NCBI GenBank assembly: GCA_029881995.1
Contig: JAOULO010000019.1
Coordinates: 1 to 56,908, forward strand
Length of the DNA: 56,908 nt
Origin: Gammaproteobacteria bacterium
GTDB taxonomy: Bacteria > Pseudomonadota > Gammaproteobacteria > UBA6429 > Thiohalophilaceae
Direction: 5' to 3'
Shown one piece after another: positions 34,251 to 45,126 of this stretch. Made by a program: the position numbers and the translations under genes. Under the pieces are notes generated by a model. It was not told the DNA's origin. It made no database searches and saw only the letters and a list, made by a program, of their open reading frames with translations. The first letter of the stretch is position 1. Each line of letters starts with the position of its first letter.

Positions 34251-34469
34251 TTAATCCAAATCCGGTCTTACTATGTCTTTTCCCTGACCCGACAATTGGG
34301 TCATGACAGTTCCCAGTAATAGTGCAACAAATCCTACCGGGATGATACCAAGCCAGGTAATGGCTTTTCCATCGGTATCTAGCATCATGCTACCAAATCC
34401 AATCAGCATGCCTGCTATTACCAGGAGAATACCAATGTATACAGAAATTCGGCCTAACTGATACATCAT
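34251..34469 (-). CDS. Small inner-membrane protein between tRNAs
   Basis: 72 residues from ATG 34469 (the next codon, 34466, is also ATG and is better spaced from the AGGAG upstream). A longer frame that runs into tRNA-Ala is excluded. Two hydrophobic segments (about VYIGILLVIAGMLIGFGSMML and ITWLGIIPVGFVALLLGTVM) predict a hairpin membrane protein with a short charged tail. It lies 14 bp downstream of tRNA-Ala and 11 bp upstream of tRNA-Glu, so it would be co-transcribed with both. Similar small two-TM proteins with GxxxG patterns exist, but function is unknown. Confidence 0.65.
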   Translation of the reverse strand: MMYQLGRISVYIGILLVIAGMLIGFGSMMLDTDGKAITWLGIIPVGFVALLLGTVMTQLSGQGKDIVRPDLD

Positions 34470-34483
34470 CCTCTCCTGAGTTT

Positions 34484-34559
<76 letters not shown>

Positions 34560-34678
34560 CGAAACAGGCTGCGCAATTTACGCTAGGGAGCAATTGATGT
34601 CAATAACAGGGCCACATAAATTGAGAATATTCTTATTTGCCAGATTGCCTGGATATTACAACAGACAATTGCTTATCT

Positions 34679-34716
34679 GATCACCCCACCCTAACCCTCC
34701 CCTGGAAGGGGAGGGA
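34679..34716. repeat. REP-like repeat, type B, inverted
   Basis: Starts GATCACCCCACCCTAACC and contains a stem CCCTCCCCT with AGGGGAGGG: the type B unit in reverse orientation. Downstream (34717-34830) lies a tandem pair of about 60 bp, each with GGAG-ATGCTATTT-AAT. The stretch 34560-34946 contains only these repeats and the nested element, and no gene. Confidence 0.8.
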
Positions 34717-34861
34717 ATTTTCCTGGAGAATGCTATTTAAATACCAGGAACCCTCCCCCTGAACAGTAGAGGAAACTTTCATGGAGTATGCTATTTGAAT
34801 GGAAGGAAACTGAAGATGCCTTCCAGCTAATAGCGAGAAATCTCCCCTCCTACCAGGATGA

Positions 34862-34911
34862 CGCGCAAGGATGCGCTAATGTCGTGGGAGCCATGGATGG
34901 CGGGAACGACT
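34862..34911. repeat. Nested palindromic element, copy 2
   Basis: Hairpin 1 is GCGC (34863-34866), loop AAGGAT, GCGC (34873-34876). Hairpin 2 is GTCGT (34881-34885) with ACGAC (34906-34910), internal loop GGGA/GGGA, and inner stem GCCAT with ATGGC (34890-34901). It also sits inside a degenerate type B REP unit (CTCCCCTCCTACCAG on the left, GAGGGTGGTGAT on the right), exactly as copy 1 does. Confidence 0.75.
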
Positions 34912-34946
34912 GGGATTAGAGGGTGGTGATAAAGTCAGAAAATGCC

Positions 34947-36641
34947 TTACTTCCCCTGCTCTATCTTGGCCCAGGTGTCTCTTAGGGTAACGGTGCGATT
35001 GAAGATCAGTTTATCCTGGCTACTGAGGAGGCTGTCGAGGCAGAAGTAGCCCTCTCGCTCGAACTGCCAGGTCTCACCCGGCTCGGCCTCGGCCAGGCTG
35101 GCCTCCACATAGCACTGGGTCAGGGTGCGCAGGGAATCTGGGTTGATGTGGTCCTTGTAGTCCTTACCATCTTTCGTGGCATCCGGGCTGGGATGGCCAA
35201 ACAGGCGATCATAGAGCCGGATTTCGGCCTCTTTGGCCTGAGTGGCTGAGACCCAGTGGATGACGCCCTTGACCTTACGGCCTTCGGGATTGGCTCCCAG
35301 GGTGGCGGCATCGTGGCTGCAGTGCAATTCGATGACCTCACCGTTTTCATCCTTGATGACCTCGTCGCAGCGGATGACATAGGCGCCACGCAGACGCACT
35401 TCCCCACCGGCCACCAGGCGTTTGAATTTCTTGTTGGGGGCCACTTCCATGAAGTCGTTCTGGTCGATATAGACCTCCCGACTGAAAGGTACTTTGCGGG
35501 TGCCCATGGCCTCATCCTGGGGATGGTTGGCAATATCTAGCTGCTCCAGCTTATCTTCTGGATAGTCGGTAATGACCACCTTCAAGGGGTGAAGGACGGC
35601 CATACGGCGCGGAGCATGGGTATTCAGGTCGGTACGGATACAGTCTTCCAGCACCCCCATTTCCACCAGGTTGTCGGATTTGGTCACCCCAATGCGGCCG
35701 CAGAAGTCGCGGATCGAGGCTGGGCTAAAACCACGGCGACGCAGACCGGCGATGGTGGGCATGCGGGGGTCATCCCAACCTTCCACAAATCCCTCATCCA
35801 CCAGCTCGGTGAGCTTGCGTTTGCTCATCACGGTGTATTGCAGGTTCAAGCGAGAGAATTCGTACTGGCGTGGATGACAGTCGATACTGATATTGTCCAG
35901 GATCCAGTCGTACAGGGGCCGGTGGTCTTCAAATTCCAGGGTACAGAGGGAATGGGTGATCCCCTCCAGGGCATCGGAGATGGGATGGGTGTAGTCGTAC
36001 ATGGGATAGATACACCAGGCCTCACCGGTCTGATGATGAATCACGCCATGGCGAATGCGGTACAGGGTCGGGTCACGCAAATTGATATTCGGTGAAGCCA
36101 TATCGATCTTGGCACGTACCACCTTTGCCCCATCTTCAAACTCTCCCGCCTTCATGCGGGCGAAGAGATCCAGGTTTTCTTCCACGCTGCGATCACGATA
36201 GGGGCTGTCCTTACCTGGCTCCTTGAGTGTGCCACGGTAGCTGCGGATCTCTTCGGCATTGAGATCACAGACATAGGCCTTACCGGCCTTGATGAGCTCT
36301 ACGGCAAAATCGTACAGTTGTTCAAAATAGTTGGAGGCATAGAACAGTCGATCCTCCCAGTCGAAACCCAGCCAGCGCACATCATTCTGGATGGCTTCGA
36401 CGAATTCGATGTTTTCCTTGTGGGGATTGGTGTCATCGAAACGCAGGTTGCAGCTACCTTTGTAATCCTCGGCAATACCAAAGTTCAGCACGATGGACTT
36501 GGCATGACCGATGTGCAGATAGCCATTGGGTTCCGGCGGAAAGCGGGTTGCCACCCTGCCCTGGTTCTTACCTGCCTTCAGGTCTTCATCGATGATCTGA
36601 CGGATGAAATTGGACGGTTTGTTGTCTGTTTCCTGACTCAT
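34947..36641 (-). CDS. glnS: Glutaminyl-tRNA synthetase
   Basis: 564 residues, normal for gammaproteobacterial GlnRS (about 555). The class I signatures are [17 protein letters not shown] near residues 33-49 (HIGH) and VMSKRKL (KMSKS-type). LRFDDTNP, the [19 protein letters not shown] stretch and the C-terminal anticodon-binding region ([16 protein letters not shown], the [10 protein letters not shown] motif) distinguish it from GltX. It charges tRNA-Gln with glutamine. It is AT-poorer than the accessory block, and is separated from gltX by 259 bp filled with REP-like repeats. Confidence 0.98.
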   Translation of the reverse strand: MSQETDNKPSNFIRQIIDEDLKAGKNQGRVATRFPPEPNGYLHIGHAKSIVLNFGIAEDYKGSCNLRFDDTNPHKENIEFVEAIQNDVRWLGFDWEDRLFYASNYFEQLYDFAVELIKAGKAYVCDLNAEEIRSYRGTLKEPGKDSPYRDRSVEENLDLFARMKAGEFEDGAKVVRAKIDMASPNINLRDPTLYRIRHGVIHHQTGEAWCIYPMYDYTHPISDALEGITHSLCTLEFEDHRPLYDWILDNISIDCHPRQYEFSRLNLQYTVMSKRKLTELVDEGFVEGWDDPRMPTIAGLRRRGFSPASIRDFCGRIGVTKSDNLVEMGVLEDCIRTDLNTHAPRRMAVLHPLKVVITDYPEDKLEQLDIANHPQDEAMGTRKVPFSREVYIDQNDFMEVAPNKKFKRLVAGGEVRLRGAYVIRCDEVIKDENGEVIELHCSHDAATLGANPEGRKVKGVIHWVSATQAKEAEIRLYDRLFGHPSPDATKDGKDYKDHINPDSLRTLTQCYVEASLAEAEPGETWQFEREGYFCLDSLLSSQDKLIFNRTVTLRDTWAKIEQGK

Positions 36642-36666
36642 ATATATAGAATACGCCTTAATATTT

Positions 36667-36862
36667 TATCACCACCCCCTGCCCCCTCCTGCAAGGAGGG
36701 GGAAATGGAGGTTTTACGACCTAATAGTGAACATTATCGTTCAATACTTACTTCTCCCCCTCACATCCCCTCCCCTTCAAGGGGAGGGTTAGGGTGGGGT
36801 GATCTTATTTCTGCCTTGCTTTGATCACCACCCCCTGGCCCCCTCCTGCTAGGAGGGGGAAA
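36667..36862. repeat. Composite REP-like element between glnS and gltX
   Basis: Three units: type A at 36667-36702, type B at 36766-36804, and type A at 36822-36861. Type A and B enclose a 63 bp spacer with a TGAAC/GTTCA hairpin (36727-36743) that also occurs in the copy at 32052-32141. This is the cleanest copy of the complete A-spacer-B element (~138 bp) without a nuclease gene. Confidence 0.85.
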
Positions 36863-36900
36863 GAGGTTTGGTATTTTACTGAAATATAATATTCAGTGTC

Positions 36901-38301
36901 TTAGCCCTGTTGTTGAATATACTCCAATGCCCGGTCTATACGCTTGATGCAGGCCTCTTTGCCGGTGAGATACAGGGTATGGTCCAGATCCCCAGAGGCG
37001 ATGCCACCGGTGATGGCAAAACGCAGGGGCATGCCGACTTTGCCCATTTTCAGGTCCAGCTCTTCGGCGGTGCCGTGGATAATGGCATGGAGGTTTTCCT
37101 GTGACCAGTCTTCTAAGGCAGCGATCTTTTCCTTTACCTTGTTCAAGGGCTCGACAACGGCGGTCTTGAGGTTCTTTTTGGCACCCTTTTCACTGTATTC
37201 GATCTCATCTTTGTAAAAGACAGCACACAGCACAGCCAGGTCTAACAGTGACTTTGCTCGATCAGCCTGCATGGCGACCACGTCTTTTAGCTCAGGCGGC
37301 TCAGCAGGATCGACACCGAGTTCACCCATGTGTGGGCTTAACAGGCGGGCCACCCGGGCGGGGTCATCACTCTTTATATAATGCTGGTTTAACCAGAGCA
37401 GTTTTTCGGTATTGAAGGCGGAAGGTGCCTTGTTCACATCTTCGATATCGAACAGCTCGACCATTTCATCAATGGAGAAGATCTCCTGATCCCCATGAGA
37501 CCAGCCCAGACGCACCAGGTAATTCAGCAGGGCTTCAGGTAAGTAGCCTTCATGATGGTATTGCATGACACTGACAGCACCATGACGCTTGGACAGGCGG
37601 GCACCATCGTCACCCAGGATCATCGGGACGTGACCATACCGAGGTGGTTCGGCACCCATGGCCTTAAGGATATTGATCTGTCTTGGGGTGTTATTGAGGT
37701 GATCGTCACCACGGATGACATGGGTGATTTGCATGTCCAGATCATCGATGACCACGGTCAGGTTATAAGTAGGAGAACCGTCGGTCCGACGAATGATCAG
37801 ATCATCCAGTTCCGAGTTCTGAAAGGCCACCTTGCCACGCACCATGTCCTCGAATACAACTGTCCCTTCCTGTGGGTTGATAAAGCGAATCACATGGGGT
37901 TCATCGGGAGCCACATGCTGGCCCCGACAATGTCCGTCATAACGGGGTTTCTGTTTATTGGCCATCTGTTCTTCACGCAGTTTGTCGAGGCGTTCCTTCG
38001 GGCAATTGCAGCGATAGGCCTTGCCTGCTTCAAGAAACTGGTCGATGACTTCATTGTATCGATCAAAGCGGTGGGTCTGATAAAACGGACCTTCATCATA
38101 TTCCAGGCCCAGCCAGGTCATCCCTTCGAGGATGGCGTTGACGGATTCGGTCGTGGAACGCTCAAGATCGGTATCTTCAATACGCAACACAAATTTACCG
38201 CCATGCTTGCGGGCGTAGAGCCAGGAGAACAAAGCGGTACGGGCACCCCCTACATGGAGGTAGCCGGTTGGACTGGGGGCAAAACGGGTTCGGACGGTCA
38301 T
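36901..38301 (-). CDS. gltX: Glutamyl-tRNA synthetase
   Basis: 466 residues, the usual length. Class I motifs are [20 protein letters not shown] at residues 5-24 and GARLSKRHG (KMSKS-type). [14 protein letters not shown] and [15 protein letters not shown] are strongly conserved. CNCPKERLD, together with the HCRG segment, could form the zinc site of GltX. It loads tRNA-Glu with glutamate, and tRNA-Glu lies 4 kb away in the same orientation. It precedes glnS on the minus strand; the DUF2062 gene is divergent upstream. Confidence 0.98.
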   Translation of the reverse strand: MTVRTRFAPSPTGYLHVGGARTALFSWLYARKHGGKFVLRIEDTDLERSTTESVNAILEGMTWLGLEYDEGPFYQTHRFDRYNEVIDQFLEAGKAYRCNCPKERLDKLREEQMANKQKPRYDGHCRGQHVAPDEPHVIRFINPQEGTVVFEDMVRGKVAFQNSELDDLIIRRTDGSPTYNLTVVIDDLDMQITHVIRGDDHLNNTPRQINILKAMGAEPPRYGHVPMILGDDGARLSKRHGAVSVMQYHHEGYLPEALLNYLVRLGWSHGDQEIFSIDEMVELFDIEDVNKAPSAFNTEKLLWLNQHYIKSDDPARVARLLSPHMGELGVDPAEPPELKDVVAMQADRAKSLLDLAVLCAVFYKDEIEYSEKGAKKNLKTAVVEPLNKVKEKIAALEDWSQENLHAIIHGTAEELDLKMGKVGMPLRFAITGGIASGDLDHTLYLTGKEACIKRIDRALEYIQQQG

Positions 38302-38452
38302 GGATTCTGCTATGTACTACGGTTGATCAAAGAGCGGCTATTGTACCTGTCTACTTCTAAAAATACAGCGTCAGGTGACTTTCCAGGCCGGTTCCCGTTT
38401 GATTTGCTGTATAAAATCGGACTGCTATAGTTACAGCAACAAAGGAATAAGC

Positions 38453-38968
38453 ATGCTCGGGCAAATCACCAAACTCATCAAGGCGTTTAATTCGGATATT
38501 GAACCGGAACAGATCAGTCTGGGGATCGCCTTTGCCATGATAGTCGGGTTTACTCCCCTTTGGAGCCTGCATAACCTGCTGGTGTTATTCTTGGTCTTTA
38601 TGTTAAAGGTTAACGGCGCGGCTTTCACAGCCGGCATTGCCCTGTTTGCATTACTGGGTTATTTGCTAGATCCCCTTTTTCATCATGTTGGCCTGTTGCT
38701 GCTACAAATGGATGCCCTGAACGGCCTGTGGGTCTGGATGTATAACTCCACACTCTGGCGCATAGAGAACTTCAATAACACCATCGTTATGGGCAGCCTG
38801 GTTATTTCCCTGCTGTTGTTTGTGCCGGTTTACCTGAGCAGCATCCAGCTGATTAGCAAATACCGAGTGCAACTTAAGGCCCTGATTGAAAAACTCAAAC
38901 TGACTCGTTTCATGAAAGTTCAGAATTGGGCCAGTAAAGTCCGATCTTATATAAGGTGGGGCCAGTGA
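38453..38968 (+). CDS. TIGR03546 family (DUF2062-like) membrane protein
   Basis: 171 residues from the ATG at 38453, which has AAAGGA seven bases upstream; an earlier in-frame start only adds an unlikely Cys/Ser leader. The GLIAFAMIVGFTPLWSLHNLL type segment (here LGIAFAMIVGFTP) and three to four hydrophobic stretches fit TIGR03546. The family is always found before TIGR03545 genes, as here: the stop overlaps the next ATG (TGATG at 38966-38970). Function is unknown; the pair probably acts in the cell envelope. Confidence 0.88.
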   Translation: MLGQITKLIKAFNSDIEPEQISLGIAFAMIVGFTPLWSLHNLLVLFLVFMLKVNGAAFTAGIALFALLGYLLDPLFHHVGLLLLQMDALNGLWVWMYNSTLWRIENFNNTIVMGSLVISLLLFVPVYLSSIQLISKYRVQLKALIEKLKLTRFMKVQNWASKVRSYIRWGQ

Positions 38969-40791
38969 TGAAAAAATGGATTCGCTGGAAAGGTCTGATC
39001 GGTTTTACATTGGCTGTGGTTGTCCTGGCCCTGTTTTACATTTTGTTTATCGATTCGATTATCAGGAACAGTATTGAATATGCCGGTACCCGCATGGTGG
39101 GAGCAAAGGTAGAGCTGGCAGAGGTGGATTTCAAATTTTCTCCTATGGGCATGAAACTGGGTCGGCTGCAGGTCACCAACCCGGATGTTCCCATGCAGAA
39201 TATTATCGATATCAAACAAATTCGTTTTAATATGGACAGCCTTAATATCCTGCGACGCAAAGTTCTGATTAATGAAATGCGCGTTGAGGGTGTCCAGTTT
39301 CACACTGCCAGAAAAACCAGTGGTGCAATAAAAAAAGCGGCCTCCCCCAAGCCCAAGCCCAGGCCAGCAACTGACGGCAAGAAAAAAGAAACCGGCCTGG
39401 CAATGCCAGACATTAAAATACCCAATGTTGATGAAATCATGGGGCGCGAAGAGATTAAAACTATCGGTATGGCGGAGAAATTCAAGACCGACTCTCAGGT
39501 AAGCCAGGATCGCTGGAAGAAAATTGTCCACGATATGCCGGATGAAAAAAGGGTCGACGAACACAAGGCCAGACTGGATAAAATAAAACAGACCAACACA
39601 AAAGACATTAAGGCATTGGCAGATGCTATAGAAGATCTGAAACGTCTTAAAAAAGATATCAAATCAGATATGAGTTATGTCGACAATTCCAGAAATAAAA
39701 TCAGTGGCGACCTCGGTCAACTCAACAAGGATTTCAAGGCACTGAAAAGTTCACCCGAAGATGAATATCGTCGCTTGACCAGTAAGTATTCTGTCACAGC
39801 AGGCAGTGTGGGAAACATCAGTCAACTGCTGTTTGGTGGGGAAGCCAAAAAATACACCAATATGGCCATGGGCTGGTATAAAAAAATTGAGCCCTACATG
39901 GCTTATGTGGACTTCTCAGGTGGAAAAGAGCCTCAGGTAGATCGACACAAGGGCCTTGATATCCGTTTCAAAGAATACAATCCACAACCCGATTTTCTGA
40001 TTAAAGTGGCCCATGCCTCCTTTGAAACTGATAAAGGCCGGTTTAGTGGCAAGATCATGGATATTACCGGAGAACAGGATATTACCCGCAAACCTGTTAG
40101 CTTACGTTTTAGCGGAAACAAGATGAAGGGCATTGGTTCTATCCTGCTTACAGGATCTTTTAACCACATAGACCCATCCAGTAAAAAAGATCAAATCAAC
40201 TTCACTCTCAGTCAATACGCATTAAATAAATACAGATTGATAGACCGGGAGGACATGACCATTTATCTCGATAAGGCCAAGTCTGATTTGAAACTCGTCG
40301 CCAGTCGGGTCAATGATAATATCCAGGCTGATTTCAGATCCCATGTACATTCGATTCAATACAATAATACCGCCAGCGGCAATGAGATGGCCATGATGTT
40401 TCTGTCATCCATTAACAAGACCCGCGATTTTAATATTTATGGAAAACTACGTGGGACATTTGATAATTATTCCACAAAGGTCAGTTCTGACCTGGACAAC
40501 CGCTTACGGGCCAATATGGGTGAACATATAAACCGTCGACTGGCAGGCTTTCGTAAACAGCTGCGAGACAAGATTCAACAAAAGGCCCGCCAGCCAATTG
40601 ATGAAGCCGAGAAAAAGCTGAAAGATCTGAATTCAATGGTGAAGAATGATATTGCGATTCGCAAGGCACGACTGACTCATCAATATAACTCTGTCGTCGA
40701 TGAAGAAAAGCGCAAACAAAAAGAGAAAAAGGCTCGTCTTAAAAATAAGGCGGAAGATAAACTGAAAAATCTGTTTAACAAATATAAATAA
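38968..40791 (+). CDS. TIGR03545 family envelope protein
   Basis: 607 residues from ATG 38968, translationally coupled to the TIGR03546 gene. One N-terminal membrane segment (about residues 13-31: LIGFTLAVVVLALFYILF) is followed by an AsmA-like beginning (GARMVGAKVELAEVDFKFSP pattern), a Pro/Lys-rich linker near residue 120, a long coiled region (ALADAIEDLKRLKKDIKSDM) and a C-terminal Lys/Arg-rich coiled coil. This order matches TIGR03545. An AsmA-like relation suggests lipid or outer-membrane work, but that is only inference. Confidence 0.85.
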   Translation: MKKWIRWKGLIGFTLAVVVLALFYILFIDSIIRNSIEYAGTRMVGAKVELAEVDFKFSPMGMKLGRLQVTNPDVPMQNIIDIKQIRFNMDSLNILRRKVLINEMRVEGVQFHTARKTSGAIKKAASPKPKPRPATDGKKKETGLAMPDIKIPNVDEIMGREEIKTIGMAEKFKTDSQVSQDRWKKIVHDMPDEKRVDEHKARLDKIKQTNTKDIKALADAIEDLKRLKKDIKSDMSYVDNSRNKISGDLGQLNKDFKALKSSPEDEYRRLTSKYSVTAGSVGNISQLLFGGEAKKYTNMAMGWYKKIEPYMAYVDFSGGKEPQVDRHKGLDIRFKEYNPQPDFLIKVAHASFETDKGRFSGKIMDITGEQDITRKPVSLRFSGNKMKGIGSILLTGSFNHIDPSSKKDQINFTLSQYALNKYRLIDREDMTIYLDKAKSDLKLVASRVNDNIQADFRSHVHSIQYNNTASGNEMAMMFLSSINKTRDFNIYGKLRGTFDNYSTKVSSDLDNRLRANMGEHINRRLAGFRKQLRDKIQQKARQPIDEAEKKLKDLNSMVKNDIAIRKARLTHQYNSVVDEEKRKQKEKKARLKNKAEDKLKNLFNKYK

Positions 40792-41697
40792 TCAGCGGGA
40801 AGCCCGTTTGCGTTTATTTTTTTTGTTTAACTTGTTCGCTACCGAAACATTGGTAATCTTGCCCCGCTTTTTAGGCTTCTGATGCCCCAGTTCCTTTTCC
40901 ATATCACGGATGGCCTGTTCAATCTCTTTTTCCCCAATCTCATGTTTTTCTTCAACATAACCGAGCAGTAACAGGCGATCCATTAACAGGTTAATACGAC
41001 GGGGCACACCACTGGTCCACTCCTGAATAAAATCAAACACAATTGGATGTATTACTGGATCATTTTGCCAACCCGCTTCCTCCAGTCTTGCCTTGATATA
41101 TTTTTCAGTTTCAGCCCGAGTGAACGGCTCTATATGATAAGACGCAATAATACGCTGACGTAAATGTTCGAACTGAGGTTTTAATAAGGTCTGACGTAAT
41201 TCTATTTGTCCGACCAGAAATATCTGCAACACCGCTTTACCGGCTTCTTCTATATTGGTCAGGATGCGTAGTTCTTCAAGGGCTTCGGGGGTTAATGTCT
41301 GTGCTTCATCGATAACAAGAAGGACACGAATATTTTTAGTTTTTCGTTTGAGTAAAAAATCTTCCAGTGACTTAAATAGACCGACTCGACTTTTACCTTC
41401 AACGGGGATATTCAGAGAGACACAGACCAGTTCCAGGATACTCTCGGCATCCAGATTTGCCGCAGCGATACGCGTCACTTCGACCCGCTGTGCCTTGACC
41501 TCCTTGCTCAGCCGTTGGATCAGGGTCGTCTTACCGTGCCCAACACCACCGGTAATCACCACAAATCCTTCACCCTGCTCTATCCCATACAGGAGATAAG
41601 CCAAAGCCTTTTCCTGACACTGACTCGGGTAAAAAAACCGTATATCAGGTGTGAGCTTGAAAGGTCGAGCTGTAAATTGGTAAAAATTCAAATACAT
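40792..41697 (-). CDS. ExeA/GspA-like AAA ATPase
   Basis: 301 residues. The N-terminus (YLNFYQFTARPFKLTPD then FFYPS) is the standard start of ExeA/GspA/MshM-type ATPases. Walker A is GGVGHGKT (residues 50-57), Walker B LLVIDEAQTL, and ELRILTNIE and GQIELR are further conserved parts. The C-terminus is a basic tail (KKRGKITNV to RKRASR) without the peptidoglycan-binding domain of full GspA. Related proteins serve type II secretion, MSHA pili and exosortase loci; none is nearby, so the partner is unknown. It converges on the TIGR03545 gene with no gap. Confidence 0.85.
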   Translation of the reverse strand: MYLNFYQFTARPFKLTPDIRFFYPSQCQEKALAYLLYGIEQGEGFVVITGGVGHGKTTLIQRLSKEVKAQRVEVTRIAAANLDAESILELVCVSLNIPVEGKSRVGLFKSLEDFLLKRKTKNIRVLLVIDEAQTLTPEALEELRILTNIEEAGKAVLQIFLVGQIELRQTLLKPQFEHLRQRIIASYHIEPFTRAETEKYIKARLEEAGWQNDPVIHPIVFDFIQEWTSGVPRRINLLMDRLLLLGYVEEKHEIGEKEIEQAIRDMEKELGHQKPKKRGKITNVSVANKLNKKNKRKRASR

Positions 41698-41951
41698 AGG
41701 CTTGTGTAAAATCCCGCAACAATCTTCACAAAAGCATGGCAGATATGAGACTTCCCCGCCCTTGCCTATATATCGTCTTGAGCTTCTAAAGCATTAATTT
41801 TTTTATTTATTTTGCCTTATTCTGGTGCAGGATTTGTGCATTAAAAGGGCAATTTATTTTTCGGTATTTTTATTACTGTGAAGGGGTATCTGCAATGCTT
41901 TAACTATAGTTTAATGTGTTAATCCAAATAATATTCAGGGTGTGAATTAGC

Positions 41952-42860
41952 ATGCAAATGGCAATGATCGGACTTGGAAAAATGGGTGCCAATATGGCAC
42001 GTCGACTTTGCCGGGGCGGCATCCAGGTTATGGGTTTTAATCGCTCACCAGACATAACTCAACAACTGGCCAAAGAAGAAGGCATGCAAACGGCCACCTC
42101 TTTGGCAGATATAGTCCAGCAACTCCCCTCCCCCCGCATCATCTGGCTGATGCTGCCCAGCGGTGAGCCCACTGAAAATGCCATACATGAACTCATGAAC
42201 CTTCTGCAGGCCGGTGATCTGATCATCGATGGTGGTAACTCCAACTATCATGATTCACAACGTCGAGGACAATTACTATCGCAACATGATATCGGCTTTG
42301 TAGATGCCGGGACTTCTGGCGGTGTGTGGGGCCTGCAAAACGGTTATTGCCTGATGGTGGGTGGTGAAGCAAATTACATAAAGCTACTGACTCCAGCATT
42401 GAAAGTACTGGCACCCGCCGAGGATCGTGGTTGGGCCCATGTTGGCCCTGTTGGCGCAGGTCACTTTACCAAAATGATTCATAACGGGATTGAATACGGC
42501 ATGATGCAGGCCTTCGCAGAGGGTTTTTCACTAATGAAAGGCAAGCAGGAATTTAATCTCGACCTGGCCCAGATATCAGAGTTATGGCGACACAGTTCAG
42601 TGGTTCGTAGCTGGTTACTGGATCTTATGGCCGAATTCCTGAATGAAGATCAACAACTGGATAAAATCGCCCCTTATGTTTCAGATTCGGGTGAAGGCCG
42701 CTGGACTGTGGATGAGGCCACCGCACAGGGCACCCCTGCCCCGGTTCTGGCGATGGCACTGCATATGCGTTTTGCCAGCCAGGGGAATGCTGACTACGGT
42801 AACAAGTTGCTGTCAATGATGCGTAATGCCTTTGGTGGCCACACTGTAAAGGACAACTGA
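41952..42860 (+). CDS. gnd: 6-Phosphogluconate dehydrogenase, short form
   Basis: 302 residues, the short decarboxylating Gnd/YqeC type (the long type has ~470). The Rossmann motif is [40 protein letters not shown], and [16 protein letters not shown] with the catalytic Lys of [10 protein letters not shown] are present. It oxidises 6-phosphogluconate to ribulose 5-phosphate and CO2, and the short type usually prefers NAD. It is the first gene of a plus-strand pair with zwf, 4 bp apart. Upstream 41698-41951 holds the only promoter space for the pair; the palindrome AACTATAGTT at about 41903 may be an operator. Confidence 0.95.
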   Translation: MQMAMIGLGKMGANMARRLCRGGIQVMGFNRSPDITQQLAKEEGMQTATSLADIVQQLPSPRIIWLMLPSGEPTENAIHELMNLLQAGDLIIDGGNSNYHDSQRRGQLLSQHDIGFVDAGTSGGVWGLQNGYCLMVGGEANYIKLLTPALKVLAPAEDRGWAHVGPVGAGHFTKMIHNGIEYGMMQAFAEGFSLMKGKQEFNLDLAQISELWRHSSVVRSWLLDLMAEFLNEDQQLDKIAPYVSDSGEGRWTVDEATAQGTPAPVLAMALHMRFASQGNADYGNKLLSMMRNAFGGHTVKDN

Positions 42861-42864
42861 TTCC

Positions 42865-44355
42865 ATGTTAGATCCCTGTACCTTTGTTGTGTTTGGCGCC
42901 ACGGGAAACCTGGCCCGTATTAAACTGCTGCCTGCCATTTATCATCTTGAAGAAGCCGGACGTATCCCCGATGGTTCTTCCATCATTGGCTTTAGTCGCC
43001 GGGACTTTTCTAATAGCCAATGGCATGAGCAGGTTAAAAAGATTCTTGAAGAAAAGGCACGCGGTGGTTTAAAGCAGGATGTATTTAAGCGGCTATGTCA
43101 ACGCCTGCACATGGTCAGTGGTGAGATGACCGATAAAACTTCCTTGCAATCGATTACTGACTACATAGAGCAAAACAAGCTGTCAAAAAATCTGATTTTC
43201 TATATGGCCATCCCACCGACTGAATATTCGCGGGTCAGTCAGGCCATTGCCGATGCAGGATTACACAAGGAAGAACACGGCTGGCGCAGGCTGGTGATTG
43301 AAAAGCCCTTTGGCTATGACACCGAAAGTGCCCAGATATTAAATGCCAAGCTTCATGAACACTTTAATGAGAAGCAGATATTCCGTATTGATCATTATCT
43401 TGGTAAGGCCATGGTGCAAAATGTGTTGGTATTTCGGTTTGCCAACCTGATGCTGGAGCCACTGTGGAACCGAAATTATATCGATCATGTTCAGATAACC
43501 CATTCTGAATCTTTTGGCATTGGTAATCGTGCCGCATTTTATGATGGGGTCGGTGCCATGCGAGACATGATCCAGAGTCATCTGTTACAGATGCTTACTC
43601 TGGTCGCCATGGAACCGCCTGCCAATCTCGATGCAGAGTCCTTACGAGATGAGAAAGTCAAAGTTCTCAAATCGATTCGCCCCATTGCCAAACGCGCAGT
43701 TAATGCCCATGCATTCCGGGCACAGTACAGCACGGGCACCATAGAAAATGAAAACGTCCCTGGCTATCTGGAAGAAGAAGGTGTTCCCAGGCATAGCACT
43801 ACGGAAACCTATGCCGCATTAAAACTCTATATCGATAACTGGCGCTGGAAAAACGTGCCTTTTTATTTGCGCACAGGTAAGCGCATGGCACAGAACAGTT
43901 CAGTGGTCAGTATTCGTTTTAAACACCCGCCACAACAACTTTTCAGACAGACCCAGATTGAAAAGATCAAGCCCAACTGGATTATTCTGGGAATTCAACC
44001 CCAGGAGTGCATGCGTATAGAGATCCAGGTCAAACAACCCGGTCTGGAGTTATTGACCCATACCACCAGCCTTGACGCCAGTTATTGTACCCATGCGGAT
44101 TATCAACTGGATGCCTATGAGGCATTACTACTAGATATTATTGAAAACGATCGTTCTTTGTTCCTGCGTTATGATGAAATTTCCTGGGCCTGGGATGTTG
44201 TTGACCCGATCATTAAACAGTGGGATTCAGAAAGGGATTTTATTCATACATACCCAGCCGGAAGCTGGGGACCCAGCGAAGTCAATAAATTATTTGATAG
44301 AGATGATCACTACTGGCGCAATGCTATTGATCAATCTGAAGACGAATCGAGCTGA
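42865..44355 (+). CDS. zwf: Glucose-6-phosphate 1-dehydrogenase
   Basis: 496 residues. NADP-binding [17 protein letters not shown], the substrate motif RIDHYLGKA, and EKPFGYD are present. The usual motif is RIDHYLGKE; here the last Glu is Ala, although the catalytic Lys is kept. It makes 6-phosphogluconolactone from glucose 6-phosphate. It follows gnd by 4 bp. Its 3' end overlaps the convergent pgl gene by 25 bp, so the two transcripts are antisense at their ends. Confidence 0.97.
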   Translation: MLDPCTFVVFGATGNLARIKLLPAIYHLEEAGRIPDGSSIIGFSRRDFSNSQWHEQVKKILEEKARGGLKQDVFKRLCQRLHMVSGEMTDKTSLQSITDYIEQNKLSKNLIFYMAIPPTEYSRVSQAIADAGLHKEEHGWRRLVIEKPFGYDTESAQILNAKLHEHFNEKQIFRIDHYLGKAMVQNVLVFRFANLMLEPLWNRNYIDHVQITHSESFGIGNRAAFYDGVGAMRDMIQSHLLQMLTLVAMEPPANLDAESLRDEKVKVLKSIRPIAKRAVNAHAFRAQYSTGTIENENVPGYLEEEGVPRHSTTETYAALKLYIDNWRWKNVPFYLRTGKRMAQNSSVVSIRFKHPPQQLFRQTQIEKIKPNWIILGIQPQECMRIEIQVKQPGLELLTHTTSLDASYCTHADYQLDAYEALLLDIIENDRSLFLRYDEISWAWDVVDPIIKQWDSERDFIHTYPAGSWGPSEVNKLFDRDDHYWRNAIDQSEDESS

Positions 44356-45086
44356 CTGGCTGCCGCCTGATCAATAAACCAGTGAGTTTGTTCGCTTGCC
44401 AAAACAGCCTGTACTGGATACTGCATGGGGCTGTTTTCTGTCAGCACCTGTTTAAGTATTTCTGATTTATTTTCTCCTTTGACCATAAACATTATCTGTC
44501 TTGCGTGATTCAAGCAGGGATAGGTCAGACTGATACGCCAGCTTGCCAGTTTCTGTACATATACTGCATCCACCTGTTTATCGAATTGCTGCAGGATTTC
44601 CGTTTCTGGGAATAAGGAAGCAGTATGCCCATCGTCACCCATCCCCAGCATAATAAGATCAAACTGAGGAAACCCATTCGGATCTTTGGGTAAATATTGC
44701 TGAAGCGTCTGCTCATATTTTACAGCCGCCTCAAAAGCTTGTTCATAACTCGTTGGAATGGGGTGCAGGTTTTCAACAGGTACAGGTATGTGATCAAGTA
44801 AATTCTTTCTAGCCATACCAAAATTACTATCGGCATGATTGTGAGGAACATAACGCTCATCACCCAGATAGATATGGATATATTGCCAGTTCAGTTTTTC
44901 CGCATACTCAGTCGTGGTCAGTAGGTGATAAAGCTCAATCGGGCTTGAGCCACCGGTCAGTGCAACATGAAAGCTCCCATAACATTCGATTGAATGGATG
45001 GCCTGTGCTAACCAGTAATCAGCTGCCGTCCTGTTCAGGCTATTTGTGTCTGGCTGGACATGTAGGATATAGTCTTGTTTAAGCAT
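44331..45086 (-). CDS. pgl: 6-Phosphogluconolactonase
   Basis: 251 residues of the DevB/Pgl family. [15 protein letters not shown] (sugar-phosphate loop), [17 protein letters not shown] and [14 protein letters not shown] are the family motifs. It hydrolyses 6-phosphogluconolactone. It closes the oxidative pentose pathway with zwf and gnd although it is transcribed in the opposite direction. It starts 40 bp from the divergent sucrose-phosphate phosphatase gene. Confidence 0.95.
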   Translation of the reverse strand: MLKQDYILHVQPDTNSLNRTAADYWLAQAIHSIECYGSFHVALTGGSSPIELYHLLTTTEYAEKLNWQYIHIYLGDERYVPHNHADSNFGMARKNLLDHIPVPVENLHPIPTSYEQAFEAAVKYEQTLQQYLPKDPNGFPQFDLIMLGMGDDGHTASLFPETEILQQFDKQVDAVYVQKLASWRISLTYPCLNHARQIMFMVKGENKSEILKQVLTENSPMQYPVQAVLASEQTHWFIDQAAASQLDSSSD

Positions 45087-45126
45087 TATTAAAGTATAAC
45101 CGAATCATTAAATAAATCAGCCAGTT

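Noticed and set aside
37552-38430. Long open frame antisense to gltX (292 codons)
   Set aside because: It mirrors a highly conserved gene; no ribosome site or protein-like pattern beyond shadow composition.
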